DNA of 5,771 nucleotides, taken from positions 1 through 5,771 of the forward strand of contig CACXBN010000170.1 in NCBI GenBank assembly GCA_902765885.1, read 5' to 3'. Positions 1-5,771 of this stretch are shown here, piece after piece. The DNA comes from an uncultured Ruminococcus sp. (GTDB taxonomy: Bacteria; Bacillota; Clostridia; Oscillospirales; CAG-272). The notes under the pieces are model-generated. The model worked only from the letters and a program-made list of their open reading frames with translations, was not told the DNA's origin and did not search any database. The position numbers and the translations under genes are program-made. How positions within the stretch are numbered: the stretch's first letter is position 1; each line of letters begins with the position of its first letter.

Positions 1-31
1 CTCTGAGAAACCAGTGGTGTAGGTGTTCCTG

Positions 32-1270
32 CTATTTTGAATACCTGTCAAAATAAATCTGACGTCTCTTCTTCTTAACTATATTGTAAACGAGAAGAGC
101 AACCAATGCAAGAATGATTATACCGCATATGACGTAGATTTCGGTTCCTATATTGCTTTCTATCTTCAATTCTTCCCATAGATCATTCATAAGCATCAGC
201 TTGTCCTGGGGAAGATTATAAAAGAATTCCATATTTGACGGATCGAAGTCGTAAAGAATGCCCATAACGTTTTCGTGCATCTCAGACATGTCATCGATGT
301 ATTCTTCGTTTTCATATACGAGGGAATTCGGAGATGCGTAGCAGATATATTCCGCGTTTGCGATTGCGATTTCTTCATCCAGCATAAAGTTTATGTATTC
401 GACCGCCAGATCATAGTTCTGGCAGCTTGTGGGAATGCACATTGCGTCGACGAATACGTTTGTTCCTTCTTCAGGGTAGTAGAAGTCGAGATCTTCGTTG
501 TCTTCATACATTGTAAGAAAGTCGCCTGCGTAGTACGGGGCAACAGCGGCGCTGCCGCCTTTCATCTTATTGAAAACCTCGTCCATGACATATCCCTGAA
601 CAAGAGGTTTCTGCTCAAGCAGAAGATCAAGAGCCTCTCTCCATTCATCCTCATTTTCAGAGTTCACGCTGAGTCCGTGATAGAACTGAGCGGTACCGAA
701 TGCATCACGAGGGTTATTGAACTGCAGGATGCTGCCGGAATATTTTTCATTCCACATGAGATCCCAGCTGCCGATATCCTCTTCATCCACCATTGAGGTG
801 TTGTATATGATGCCTACCGTTCCGTAAGTGTACGGGACTGAGTATTCGTTCTCAGGGTCATAGTAAAGGTTTTTGAAATCTTCAGAAATGTATTGGTAAT
901 TCTCGATGTTTTCGGCAGGAGAGAATTTCTGGACAAGGCCCTCATCTATCATTCTGGCCACCATGTAGTCAGACGGAACTATAACGTCATATTTTACGGC
1001 TCCGCTTGACAGTTTGGCATAGAGGTCCTCGTTGCTTGAAAATGTTGAATAGTTTACTGTTACATTAATTCCGAGCTCATCACGGCAGTATGCTTCAAAC
1101 TCGGCATTGACATCGAGCGAATCTTCACTTCCGTCTGAAATATATTCACCCCAGTTGTAAACGTAGAGCGTGACCGATTTTCCGGATGACTCTCCGTCGC
1201 AGGAGGTAAGAAACAGAGACGGAATCAGAAAGAGTGCTGCTGCGATGATTATGCAAAAGATTTTTTTCAT
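32..1270 (-). CDS. potD: PotD-type spermidine/putrescine-binding lipoprotein with C-terminal membrane anchor
   Basis: This is the extracellular substrate-binding protein of the polyamine importer (412 aa from the ATG). The N-terminus is a lipoprotein signal: MKK, a hydrophobic stretch, then lipobox LTSC with the lipidated Cys at residue 24. The mature part follows the PotD/PotF pattern: YNWGEY (38-43), VPSDY (98-102), YSVPYTYGTVGIIYN (143-157), a NNPRDAF motif (185-191), FVDAMCIP (273-280) and YASPN (311-315). A hydrophobic helix at about 378-398 followed by KKKRR predicts a C-terminal transmembrane anchor with a cytoplasmic tail, which the periplasmic E. coli protein lacks. It is the last gene of the operon. 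The potC stop and this ATG overlap as TGATG. A GTG one codon upstream (1273) is equally possible: AGGAG lies 8 nt before the GTG and 11 nt before the ATG. The stop is TAG at 32-34. The family is certain; the choice between spermidine and putrescine is not. Confidence 0.95.
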   Translation of the reverse strand: MKKIFCIIIAAALFLIPSLFLTSCDGESSGKSVTLYVYNWGEYISDGSEDSLDVNAEFEAYCRDELGINVTVNYSTFSSNEDLYAKLSSGAVKYDVIVPSDYMVARMIDEGLVQKFSPAENIENYQYISEDFKNLYYDPENEYSVPYTYGTVGIIYNTSMVDEEDIGSWDLMWNEKYSGSILQFNNPRDAFGTAQFYHGLSVNSENEDEWREALDLLLEQKPLVQGYVMDEVFNKMKGGSAAVAPYYAGDFLTMYEDNEDLDFYYPEEGTNVFVDAMCIPTSCQNYDLAVEYINFMLDEEIAIANAEYICYASPNSLVYENEEYIDDMSEMHENVMGILYDFDPSNMEFFYNLPQDKLMLMNDLWEELKIESNIGTEIYVICGIIILALVALLVYNIVKKKRRQIYFDRYSK

Positions 1271-2139
1271 CACTGTGCATTCTCCTTTCCCGACAGGAGT
1301 TCACGCATTTGTTGTCTTCTTTTTTTGGCTGACGATTTTTTGGGCTTGGTCTCTTCGCCTTTCTTTCCCGCAAAATTAACAAGCAGAAGCAGCACCAGAA
1401 TAACGAATACCATGAGTGCACACAGTGCATACATGCTGTACTTTACTTCATGCGCAGTCTGGTTGTATACATAAAGCGGGAGTGTCTGGAAGTCCGGTGA
1501 GCTCACGAAATGGCTTATTACGAAGTCATCGAGCGAAAGTGTGAAGCCAAGCATCAGTCCGGAAATGACACCGGGAAGAACCAGCGGCAGTTCGACTTTC
1601 ATGAATGTTCTTCCAGGGGGGCAGCCGAGGTCAAGCGCTGCTTCGGTAAGATGGATGTCCATCTGCTTGAATCTGGGAAGAACGGATAAAATTACATAAG
1701 GAATATTGAATGTTGTGTGCGATATGAGCATCGTGGTGAATCCGAGCTTCTTCAGAGGTGAGAACGGAACCGCCATTGCCGCGACAAACAGAAGCATCAT
1801 GGAAACGCCCGTGACGATATCGGGATTCATCATCGGAATGTTTGTGAGAGATCTTATGACGCCTCTTAGGAACTTCGATCTCATTTTGTTGATTCCGAAT
1901 GCTGCAAGCGTGCCTATCACGGTCGCAAGAAGTGACGAACTCACTGCAAGGACAAGCGAATTTCTCAGGGCATTGAGGGCAGCCTGGTCACGGAAAAGCT
2001 CTACATACCACTTAAATGAAATTCCGGTAAACTTATTCAGTGTTCCCGCATCATTGAACGAGAACAGTATGAGAATGATTATCGGAGCATACAGAAGGAT
2101 AAAAATGATCCATGTATAGATTCTGGAGAGAGTTTTCAT
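1270..2139 (-). CDS. potC: PotC-type polyamine ABC transporter permease
   Basis: This is an inner channel subunit of the polyamine importer (289 aa), expected to pair with PotB in the membrane. About six hydrophobic helices are visible (roughly 9-28, 60-84, 97-124, 134-155, 186-206 and 235-256). The cytoplasmic EAA loop that docks on the ATPase is at 166-190: EAALDLG, then the ELPLVLPG segment. The SLDDFVISHF stretch (202-211) is characteristic of PotC rather than PotB. After the last helix there is a strongly basic tail of about 30 residues (258-289, with KPKKSSAKKRR), longer than I expect for this family. The ATG at 2139 overlaps the potB stop as ATGA, and a strong GGAGGTGAG site (2148-2156) inside the end of potB precedes it by 8 nt. 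Re-initiation after potB is therefore likely. The stop overlaps the start of potD. Confidence 0.96.
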   Translation of the reverse strand: MKTLSRIYTWIIFILLYAPIIILILFSFNDAGTLNKFTGISFKWYVELFRDQAALNALRNSLVLAVSSSLLATVIGTLAAFGINKMRSKFLRGVIRSLTNIPMMNPDIVTGVSMMLLFVAAMAVPFSPLKKLGFTTMLISHTTFNIPYVILSVLPRFKQMDIHLTEAALDLGCPPGRTFMKVELPLVLPGVISGLMLGFTLSLDDFVISHFVSSPDFQTLPLYVYNQTAHEVKYSMYALCALMVFVILVLLLLVNFAGKKGEETKPKKSSAKKRRQQMRELLSGKENAQ

Positions 2140-2957
2140 ACTATAATCTCACCTCCGTCATCCGAGAATTTATTCATTATCGCAACCGAAATGAGAATCA
2201 GTATCATCATAACGAGAGATATTGCGGCACCTACATTGTATGTGGATACATTCTGGAACTGTCTTTCGATCGTATCACCGATGAGGTCGAATGATCCTCC
2301 GCCCAGTTTCTGGGAAATATAGAATGTGCTTATGGAGGGAACAAACACCATTGTTATGCCGGAAACGACACCGGGGGCTGAAAGCGGAAGTACGACCTTG
2401 GTTATGGTTTTGAAATTGCTGCAACCGAGATCGCTCGCTGCTTCAAGAAGTTTCGGGTCCAGTTTTGATATGCTCGTGTATATGGGGAGGACCATGTACG
2501 GCAAAAAGTCGTAAACCATTCCGAGAATGACGGCGCCTGATGTTCCTATCATCTTGACACGGCCGATTCCGATCACCTCAAAGAGTGAATTGAGAAGACC
2601 GCCGTTGTCGAGAAGCGCCATAAGGGAATATGTCCTGATAAGAAGGCTTATCCACATCGGGAGCATCAGCAAAACAATGATTACTTTCTGAGTTGAAGGC
2701 TTGCACTGTGAGATGAAGAATGCAAGCGGATATCCTATCAGAAGGCATATGACCGTTGCTATAAGCGCAAAGCATATTGAGAGCACGAATATATGTGCAT
2801 AACTTGACAGCATCGAAATGTTGTCAAATGTAAAATTACCGTATGTATCTGTGAACGCAAAGAATACCACGAATACCAGAGGGGCTATTATAAAGAGAAT
2901 CACCCACACGATATGAGGTATGGCTGCGAAAGTATCCAGAAAAGAACGTTTCTTCAT
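2136..2957 (-). CDS. potB: PotB-type polyamine ABC transporter permease
   Basis: This is the second membrane subunit of the polyamine importer (273 aa, a normal length). Hydrophobic segments lie at about 12-34, 57-80, 91-115, 138-160, 195-215 and 242-262, giving six helices. The EAA loop is at 172-196: EAASDLG, then VVLPLSAPG. The LPMWISLLIRTYS segment (99-111) and the VFVPSISTFYIS segment (204-215) match the PotB/PotH type of permease rather than PotC. The ATG overlaps the potA stop by one base (TGATG). The nearest purine-rich site, GAGGAGG (2971-2977), is about 13 nt upstream, which is rather far, so coupling to potA translation probably helps initiation. The gene ends in an ATGA overlap with potC. 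The reading frame is intact, with no sign of decay. Confidence 0.96.
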   Translation of the reverse strand: MKKRSFLDTFAAIPHIVWVILFIIAPLVFVVFFAFTDTYGNFTFDNISMLSSYAHIFVLSICFALIATVICLLIGYPLAFFISQCKPSTQKVIIVLLMLPMWISLLIRTYSLMALLDNGGLLNSLFEVIGIGRVKMIGTSGAVILGMVYDFLPYMVLPIYTSISKLDPKLLEAASDLGCSNFKTITKVVLPLSAPGVVSGITMVFVPSISTFYISQKLGGGSFDLIGDTIERQFQNVSTYNVGAAISLVMMILILISVAIMNKFSDDGGEIIV

Positions 2958-4114
2958 CAGACTTCTTTCGCCTCCTCTATGGTCTCCTCCTTTTCATCTT
3001 CATCCACGATTGACAGTTCGTCGAATTCTTCGGAATATGACGAATAGTCACCGATGAGACCAGAATAGATCGACTTCTTCATAACGTGGATAGCATCGGG
3101 TTCAATGAAGAGACCGATGACAGAATCGGGTGCGCAGTAGTCTGTAGTCTGGATCATCCATTTGAATCCCTGGATGTCCACGATTATTTCGTAATGTACG
3201 CCTTTGAATGTAACTGACGTGACTGTTCCCTTGAGCATTCCTTTTTCCACCGGAACGATATCGACGTCCTCAGGACGCACTACTATGTCGACGGGTTCAT
3301 TGGGCTCGAATCCCTTGTCAAGACATTCGAAGGTATGACCTGCGAATTTTGCCTTGTAGTCTGCTACCATGATACCGTCGAGTATATTTGATTCTCCGAT
3401 GAAATCAGCTACAAATGCGTTGACTGGTTCATTGTAGATATCTGTCGGCGTGCCGATCTGCTGAATCTTTCCGTCTGCCATGACAACGATCGTGTCTGAC
3501 ATGGAAAGGGCTTCTTCCTGGTCATGAGTTACGAAAATGAAAGTGATTCCCGTACGGTCATGAAGCGCTTTCAGTTCGTTCTGCATGTCCTTGCGAAGTT
3601 TCAGGTCGAGAGCAGCAAGCGGTTCATCGAGAAGCAGGACCTTAGGATCGTTTATAAGGGCTCTTGCGATGGCAACTCTCTGCTGCTGGCCACCGGACAG
3701 ATTGCCTACCTGCCTCTTTTCGAAGCCCTTGAGATTCACGAGCTCCAGCATGCTCTGGACTTTTTCGACTATTTCCTTTTCCTTGACTTTTTTTACCCTG
3801 AGTCCGAAGGCAATATTTTCGAACACGTTCAGGTGCGGAAAAAGTGCATAACGCTGAAAAATGGTGTTAACCTCTCTCTTGTACGGAGGAACACCACTCA
3901 TGTTTTTCGAATCGAAAAACACTTCGCCCTCTGTCGGTTCGAGAAATCCCGCGATGAGTCTGAGCGTGGTCGTTTTGCCGCACCCAGAGGCCCCGAGCAG
4001 GGTTACGAATTCACCGTCGCCGATTGACAGATTGATGTTGTCAAGAACGGTGTCATTGTCACCAAACCTGACGGTGATGTTTTTCAATTCAATGATATTC
4101 TTTTTGTTTTCCAT
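2957..4114 (-). CDS. potA: PotA-type polyamine ABC transporter ATPase
   Basis: This is the cytoplasmic ATP-hydrolysing subunit that drives polyamine uptake through PotB-PotC (385 aa). All nucleotide-binding motifs are present: Walker [10 protein letters not shown] (41-49), Q-loop Gln87 in [11 protein letters not shown], signature LSGGQ (139-143), Walker B VLLLDEP (159-165), D-loop ALD (168-170) and switch His197 in [10 protein letters not shown]-terminal TOBE-type regulatory domain follows (about 280-345, with [13 protein letters not shown]). The protein ends in a strongly acidic tail ([15 protein letters not shown]). I chose the ATG at 4114 because AAGGGGG (4124-4130) sits about 8 nt upstream. 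A TTG at 4138 in the same frame has no such site, and an ATG at 4123 overlaps the ribosome binding site. It is the first gene of the operon, behind a leader of about 310 nt. PotA, rather than a sugar or iron ATPase, is inferred mainly from the neighbours. Confidence 0.96.
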   Translation of the reverse strand: MENKKNIIELKNITVRFGDNDTVLDNINLSIGDGEFVTLLGASGCGKTTTLRLIAGFLEPTEGEVFFDSKNMSGVPPYKREVNTIFQRYALFPHLNVFENIAFGLRVKKVKEKEIVEKVQSMLELVNLKGFEKRQVGNLSGGQQQRVAIARALINDPKVLLLDEPLAALDLKLRKDMQNELKALHDRTGITFIFVTHDQEEALSMSDTIVVMADGKIQQIGTPTDIYNEPVNAFVADFIGESNILDGIMVADYKAKFAGHTFECLDKGFEPNEPVDIVVRPEDVDIVPVEKGMLKGTVTSVTFKGVHYEIIVDIQGFKWMIQTTDYCAPDSVIGLFIEPDAIHVMKKSIYSGLIGDYSSYSEEFDELSIVDEDEKEETIEEAKEV

Positions 4115-4187
4115 TTTTTGCATCCCCCTTTGCGGCAAAAGACCACGTGTAGCCGTATTACAGCTCTGCGCGAACCCACATTCGACT

Positions 4188-4247
4188 AATCATAGCCCCC
4201 GCAAAGAGTTTTTTACAAACACGGATAAACCGGTTGTCGCTATGATT
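4188..4247 (-). repeat. Perfect 9-bp inverted repeat in the pot leader
   Basis: AATCATAGC (4188-4196) is the exact reverse complement of GCTATGATT (4239-4247), with 42 nt between. On the transcript, the enclosed segment can form smaller nested pairings (ACAA with TTGT, CGG with CCG), making a branched or stacked stem. The structure ends about 60 nt before the potA ribosome binding site. The repeat is directly visible; its function is inference. Confidence 0.55.
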
Positions 4248-4329
4248 TCTCAGATGCAGCCCAGCAGAAAGGTATGCATCACGGTTCTGTGAAAACTGTC
4301 GGATGTGAACATCGTATTCAATTTTGAAT

Positions 4330-4354
4330 GTCTCCGGTTTTACTGACGGAAGAC
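4330..4354 (-). repeat. Stem-loop in the pot leader
   Basis: On the minus strand the arms GTCTTCCG and CGGAGAC pair over seven base pairs with a single bulged T, around a 10-nt loop. It directly abuts the two-part stem at 4354-4405. No U-run follows, so it is not an intrinsic terminator. Confidence 0.5.
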
Positions 4355-4405
4355 TTACAGATGTTTTTGAAATCCGGGTGCCTTTGCGCGCACCGGAAAT
4401 GTAAG
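4354..4405 (-). repeat. Two-part stem near the 5' end of the pot leader
   Basis: An outer helix can form between CTTACA and TGTAAG (plus strand 4354-4359 and 4400-4405). Inside it, CCGGTGC and GCACCCGG (plus strand 4374-4396) form a strong GC-rich stem with one bulged C around an 8-nt loop. This nested arrangement close to the 5' end of the transcript is what a structured RNA element would look like, but no family is recognised. Confidence 0.45.
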
Positions 4406-4432
4406 CACAGATGCAAAAATCGTGCATTTAGC

Positions 4433-4461
4433 ATTATACTTGCATAAATGCAAAAGGTCAA
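4433..4461 (-). promoter_or_regulatory. Predicted housekeeping promoter of the pot operon
   Basis: Read on the minus strand, TTGACC (4461-4456) and TATAAT (4438-4433) are separated by exactly 17 bp. The match to the vegetative sigma consensus is 5/6 and 6/6. The expected start is near 4426. It is the only strong promoter I find upstream of potA on this strand. Its spacer is almost completely occupied by a palindrome, suggesting repression by a protein bound between the boxes. Confidence 0.8.
4440..4453. promoter_or_regulatory. Palindrome TTGCATAAATGCAA, candidate operator
   Basis: Perfect 6-bp arms (TTGCAT / ATGCAA) flank a 2-bp centre. The palindrome lies wholly inside the -10/-35 spacer of the pot promoter (4439-4455) and 13 bp from the -35 box of the divergent promoter. 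Two more half-sites of the same sequence (ATGCA at 4411-4415, TGCAT at 4423-4427) lie over the predicted pot start region, and ATGCAAAA is repeated at 4411-4418 and 4448-4455. This arrangement suits a dimeric repressor. The regulator is unknown. Confidence 0.5.
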
Positions 4462-4465
4462 TGAT

Positions 4466-4494
4466 TTGACACACTTTTTTCATAATTTTATAAT
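4466..4494 (+). promoter_or_regulatory. Consensus promoter, rightward (distal promoter of the surface-protein gene)
   Basis: TTGACA (4466-4471) and TATAAT (4489-4494) with a 17-bp spacer form a full 12/12 match to the vegetative sigma consensus. The start would be near 4501, leaving about 207 nt to the ATG at 4708. The first part of that transcript contains a possible hairpin (4530-4554). It could drive the surface-protein gene or an unannotated short RNA. No terminator is visible before the second promoter. Confidence 0.75.
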
Positions 4495-4529
4495 ATTTTT
4501 TCAAAAAAGTTTCCGAAAAGTTGCTGCTG

Positions 4530-4554
4530 AGCCTCATATCAAAAAAATGCGGCT
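4530..4554 (+). repeat. Possible hairpin between the two rightward promoters
   Basis: AGCCTCAT and ATGCGGCT can pair over seven base pairs with one mismatch around a 9-nt A-rich loop. It would lie at the start of a transcript from the distal promoter. No T-run follows, so a terminator role is unlikely. Confidence 0.3.
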
Positions 4555-4594
4555 TCCTTGTCCGAATAATAGTGTGCGCGATGTTTCTTTTGTA

Positions 4595-4623
4595 TTGCGA
4601 TTTAGAGTGGATTTTAGTATAAT
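4595..4623 (+). promoter_or_regulatory. Proximal promoter of the surface-protein gene
   Basis: TTGCGA (4595-4600) and TATAAT (4618-4623) are 17 bp apart, matching the consensus 4/6 and 6/6. The start would be near 4630, giving a leader of about 78 nt. An ATGCAT palindrome (4624-4629) sits between the -10 box and the start point and shares the TGCAT core of the operator candidate at the pot promoter. Confidence 0.7.
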
Positions 4624-4693
4624 ATGCATTGAGAATATCCGCGGTGGTGACATATGTACATCCATACGGAAAACTCGATTAATTACAGATGAT

Positions 4694-4699
4694 AAGGGG
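4694..4699 (+). promoter_or_regulatory. Ribosome binding site of the surface-protein gene
   Basis: AAGGGG lies 8 nt before the ATG at 4708 and fixes that start. It resembles the AAGGGGG site in front of potA. Confidence 0.7.
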
Positions 4700-4707
4700 C
4701 AGACATC

Positions 4708-5771
4708 ATGAAGAAACTTACGGTTTTTGCTATTTGCGCGGTGATACTTGTTACACTTGCTACTGCTGTTTCAGCAGCTTTCGGTACCGTGGTAGAAGCA
4801 AAGAAGGCAGAAACGGCACCGAATCTTAAATTTATCGATGAAACATGGGGAGAACCCGTAGCAACCGGTATTACATCCAAGACCGAAAACACATATCTGT
4901 GGCATTACTGGTCAGAGTGGGCGGATACCGCTATGCACAGCCACAGCGGAACCGGTCCTAACGGAAGAACAACGTTCTATGTTGAAGATGAGCCGATGGA
5001 CCTTTATATGCTGTGGGATGATGACTATTTCTATTTTGCGCTCAAGGCGACCGATTATGAAATAGTCGGAAACCCTTCGTTATACAGGGGAGACGGCGTG
5101 CATCTCTGGCTCGAACCCGCAGCTGACGTGTCTGACCCGAAAGAAGGCGTCAACAATAACCAGCAGGCATATGACTCAAGACTGTTTATCTGGACTCTGG
5201 GTTCGGATGATTGGAGCACTGACCTTGTCAGCTCTGCCGCGATCATAGATCCCTCTCCGATTATCAACGTGGATCCTGACGAAGTTGGCGGCAAGGAATA
5301 CTTTGAGGCCATAATAGCCATTCCGTGGACTCATTTGATAAAAAGCGACAGCCTCAGGGAAATACTTGTAAGAAAAGGCAGTGAATTTGCCATTGCTTTC
5401 ATGAGGACTTCGGCAACTTTCCAGACCTGTCTTGATATGGATGGCAACGTTAAGGATGACCAGGGGTATGCAGGTGGTCTGTGCTGGGGCAAGTTCCTCA
5501 GAAATAACGACGAAGAATATGCAAGACCTACGAACAAGAGCCTCAACACCGTAAAACTAAGCGGTGAATATGCAGACCAGACAGCAAAACCTGCTGAGAC
5601 CGAAGACACAACTCCTCAGGATACAACCCCGGAAGATACCACGCCTCCCGTAGCGGCAGATCTCAGCGGAGTATCTGACTGGGCAAAAACAGAGGTCGAG
5701 GCAGCTGTAGCGGCTGGACTTGTTCCCGAATATATCCAGAAAGACTGGACTTCTCCAATCACCCGCGGACA
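4708..5771 (+). CDS. Secreted surface protein with CBM9/DOMON-like domain and SLH anchor (3' truncated by window)
   Basis: 354 codons are visible and the frame is open at the right edge. The N-terminus is a signal peptide (MKK, hydrophobic core, AVSA with likely cleavage after residue 23). Residues about 40-285 resemble the family 9 carbohydrate-binding-module/DOMON-like beta sandwich: LYMLWDDDYFYFALKATD (99-116), GDGVHLWLEP (128-137) and IPWTHL (205-210) correspond to its usual strand motifs. A Thr/Pro/acidic linker with three [EQ]DTTP repeats (299-313) follows. From residue 319 an S-layer homology domain begins (SDWAKTEVEAAVAAGLVP, then PITRG at 350-354). SLH domains bind pyruvylated secondary cell-wall polymer, so the protein should be displayed on the cell surface, possibly binding polysaccharide. 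It could carry further SLH repeats or another domain beyond the window. Enzyme activity is not indicated by what is visible. It is divergent from the pot operon and shares its control region. Confidence 0.9.
   Translation, partial: MKKLTVFAICAVILVTLATAVSAAFGTVVEAKKAETAPNLKFIDETWGEPVATGITSKTENTYLWHYWSEWADTAMHSHSGTGPNGRTTFYVEDEPMDLYMLWDDDYFYFALKATDYEIVGNPSLYRGDGVHLWLEPAADVSDPKEGVNNNQQAYDSRLFIWTLGSDDWSTDLVSSAAIIDPSPIINVDPDEVGGKEYFEAIIAIPWTHLIKSDSLREILVRKGSEFAIAFMRTSATFQTCLDMDGNVKDDQGYAGGLCWGKFLRNNDEEYARPTNKSLNTVKLSGEYADQTAKPAETEDTTPQDTTPEDTTPPVAADLSGVSDWAKTEVEAAVAAGLVPEYIQKDWTSPITRG
5602..5646 (+). repeat. Three 15-bp tandem repeats coding [EQ]DTTP
   Basis: The linker between the CBM9-like and SLH domains is EDTTPQDTTPEDTTP, three tandem pentapeptides. 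The codons differ between copies, so the repeat is old or under protein-level selection and is unlikely to vary by slippage. Thr/Pro-rich acidic linkers of this kind are usually extended and may be glycosylated. Confidence 0.8.

Larger units (their letters stand above)
4115..4426 (-). promoter_or_regulatory. Long 5' leader of the pot operon, rich in inverted repeats
   Basis: If transcription starts about 7 nt after the minus-strand -10 box (near 4426), the potA mRNA carries about 312 untranslated nucleotides. In transcript order the leader holds a two-part stem (4405-4354), a hairpin (4354-4330), an AT-rich palindrome (4329-4316), a short GATGT/ACATC palindrome (4313-4302) and a long-range 9-bp stem (4247-4188). 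The tetramer CCGG recurs at least four times, so alternative pairings are possible. CATCTG occurs three times (CAGATG on the plus strand at 4408, 4358 and 4251). I see no hairpin with a U-run, so a classical attenuator is not evident, and I do not recognise a known riboswitch consensus. Confidence 0.5.

Noticed and set aside
1..31. Terminator after potD
   Set aside because: No GC-rich hairpin followed by a T-run on the minus strand is seen in the 31 bases available; the terminator or a further operon gene may lie outside the window.
275..796. Long plus-strand open frame opposite potD
   Set aside because: It is the antisense shadow of a clear potD coding sequence, with no ribosome binding site and a Cys/Val/Ile/Phe-rich composition typical of reverse-strand reads.
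3524..4027. Plus-strand open frames opposite potA
   Set aside because: They lie antisense to the intact ATPase motifs of potA and have no start signals or recognisable domains.
4115..4138. Upstream TTG start extending PotA by eight residues
   Set aside because: The extension would read through the AAGGGGG ribosome binding site that serves the ATG at 4114, and no site precedes the TTG.
4139..4185. tRNA, T-box or 16S-like strings in the leader (such as GGGTTCGCGC and GGCTACACGTGG)
   Set aside because: They are isolated short similarities. No cloverleaf, no GGGTGGNACCGCG motif and no longer rRNA match could be traced.
4158..4427. An 89-codon open frame on the minus strand covering most of the pot leader, its ATG at the predicted transcription start
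   Set aside because: It would have to be leaderless, has no ribosome binding site, shows no domain or signal-peptide pattern, and the region is better explained as a structured leader. It is worth only a conservation check.
4440..4453. Arginine-repressor (ARG box) reading of the TTGCATAAATGCAA palindrome
   Set aside because: ARG boxes have TGNAT and ATNCA arms separated by four A/T bases; here the gap is two, so the geometry does not fit.

Overview
The window looks like a chromosomal segment of a Gram-positive anaerobe of the Bacillota, most likely class Clostridia. This rests on the lipobox signal peptide of the binding protein, an S-layer homology (SLH) anchor on the right-hand gene, strong purine-rich ribosome binding sites, AT-rich intergenic DNA and consensus housekeeping promoters. 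I cannot name a genus.

Left part, minus strand (32-4114): a complete four-gene operon for a spermidine/putrescine ABC importer, transcribed right to left in the order potA (ATPase), potB (permease), potC (permease), potD (substrate-binding lipoprotein). Each junction is a stop/start overlap (TGATG, ATGA, TGATG or GTGATG), so the genes should be translationally coupled and made together. PotA dimers would energise the PotB-PotC channel, and PotD would deliver polyamine from outside. PotD is unusual in having both an N-terminal lipobox and a C-terminal membrane segment.

Middle (4115-4707, 593 bp without a convincing gene): a divergent regulatory region. A minus-strand promoter (TTGACC-17-TATAAT) should drive the pot operon and implies a leader of about 310 nt with several good inverted repeats. 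A consensus plus-strand promoter (TTGACA-17-TATAAT) lies back to back with it, the two -35 boxes only 4 bp apart. A second plus-strand promoter (TTGCGA-17-TATAAT) lies nearer the right-hand gene. A perfect TTGCAT-AA-ATGCAA palindrome fills the spacer of the pot promoter, with more TGCAT half-sites around the start point. This is the best operator candidate.

Right part, plus strand (4708 to the edge): the first 354 codons of a secreted surface protein with a signal peptide, a CBM9/DOMON-like beta domain, a short [EQ]DTTP repeat linker and the start of an SLH domain. It runs off the window. Nothing in its sequence ties it to polyamines; what it shares with pot is the control region.

The genes are of recognisable families. 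The parts most worth a second look are the shared promoter/operator region, the long structured leader of pot and the doubly anchored PotD.
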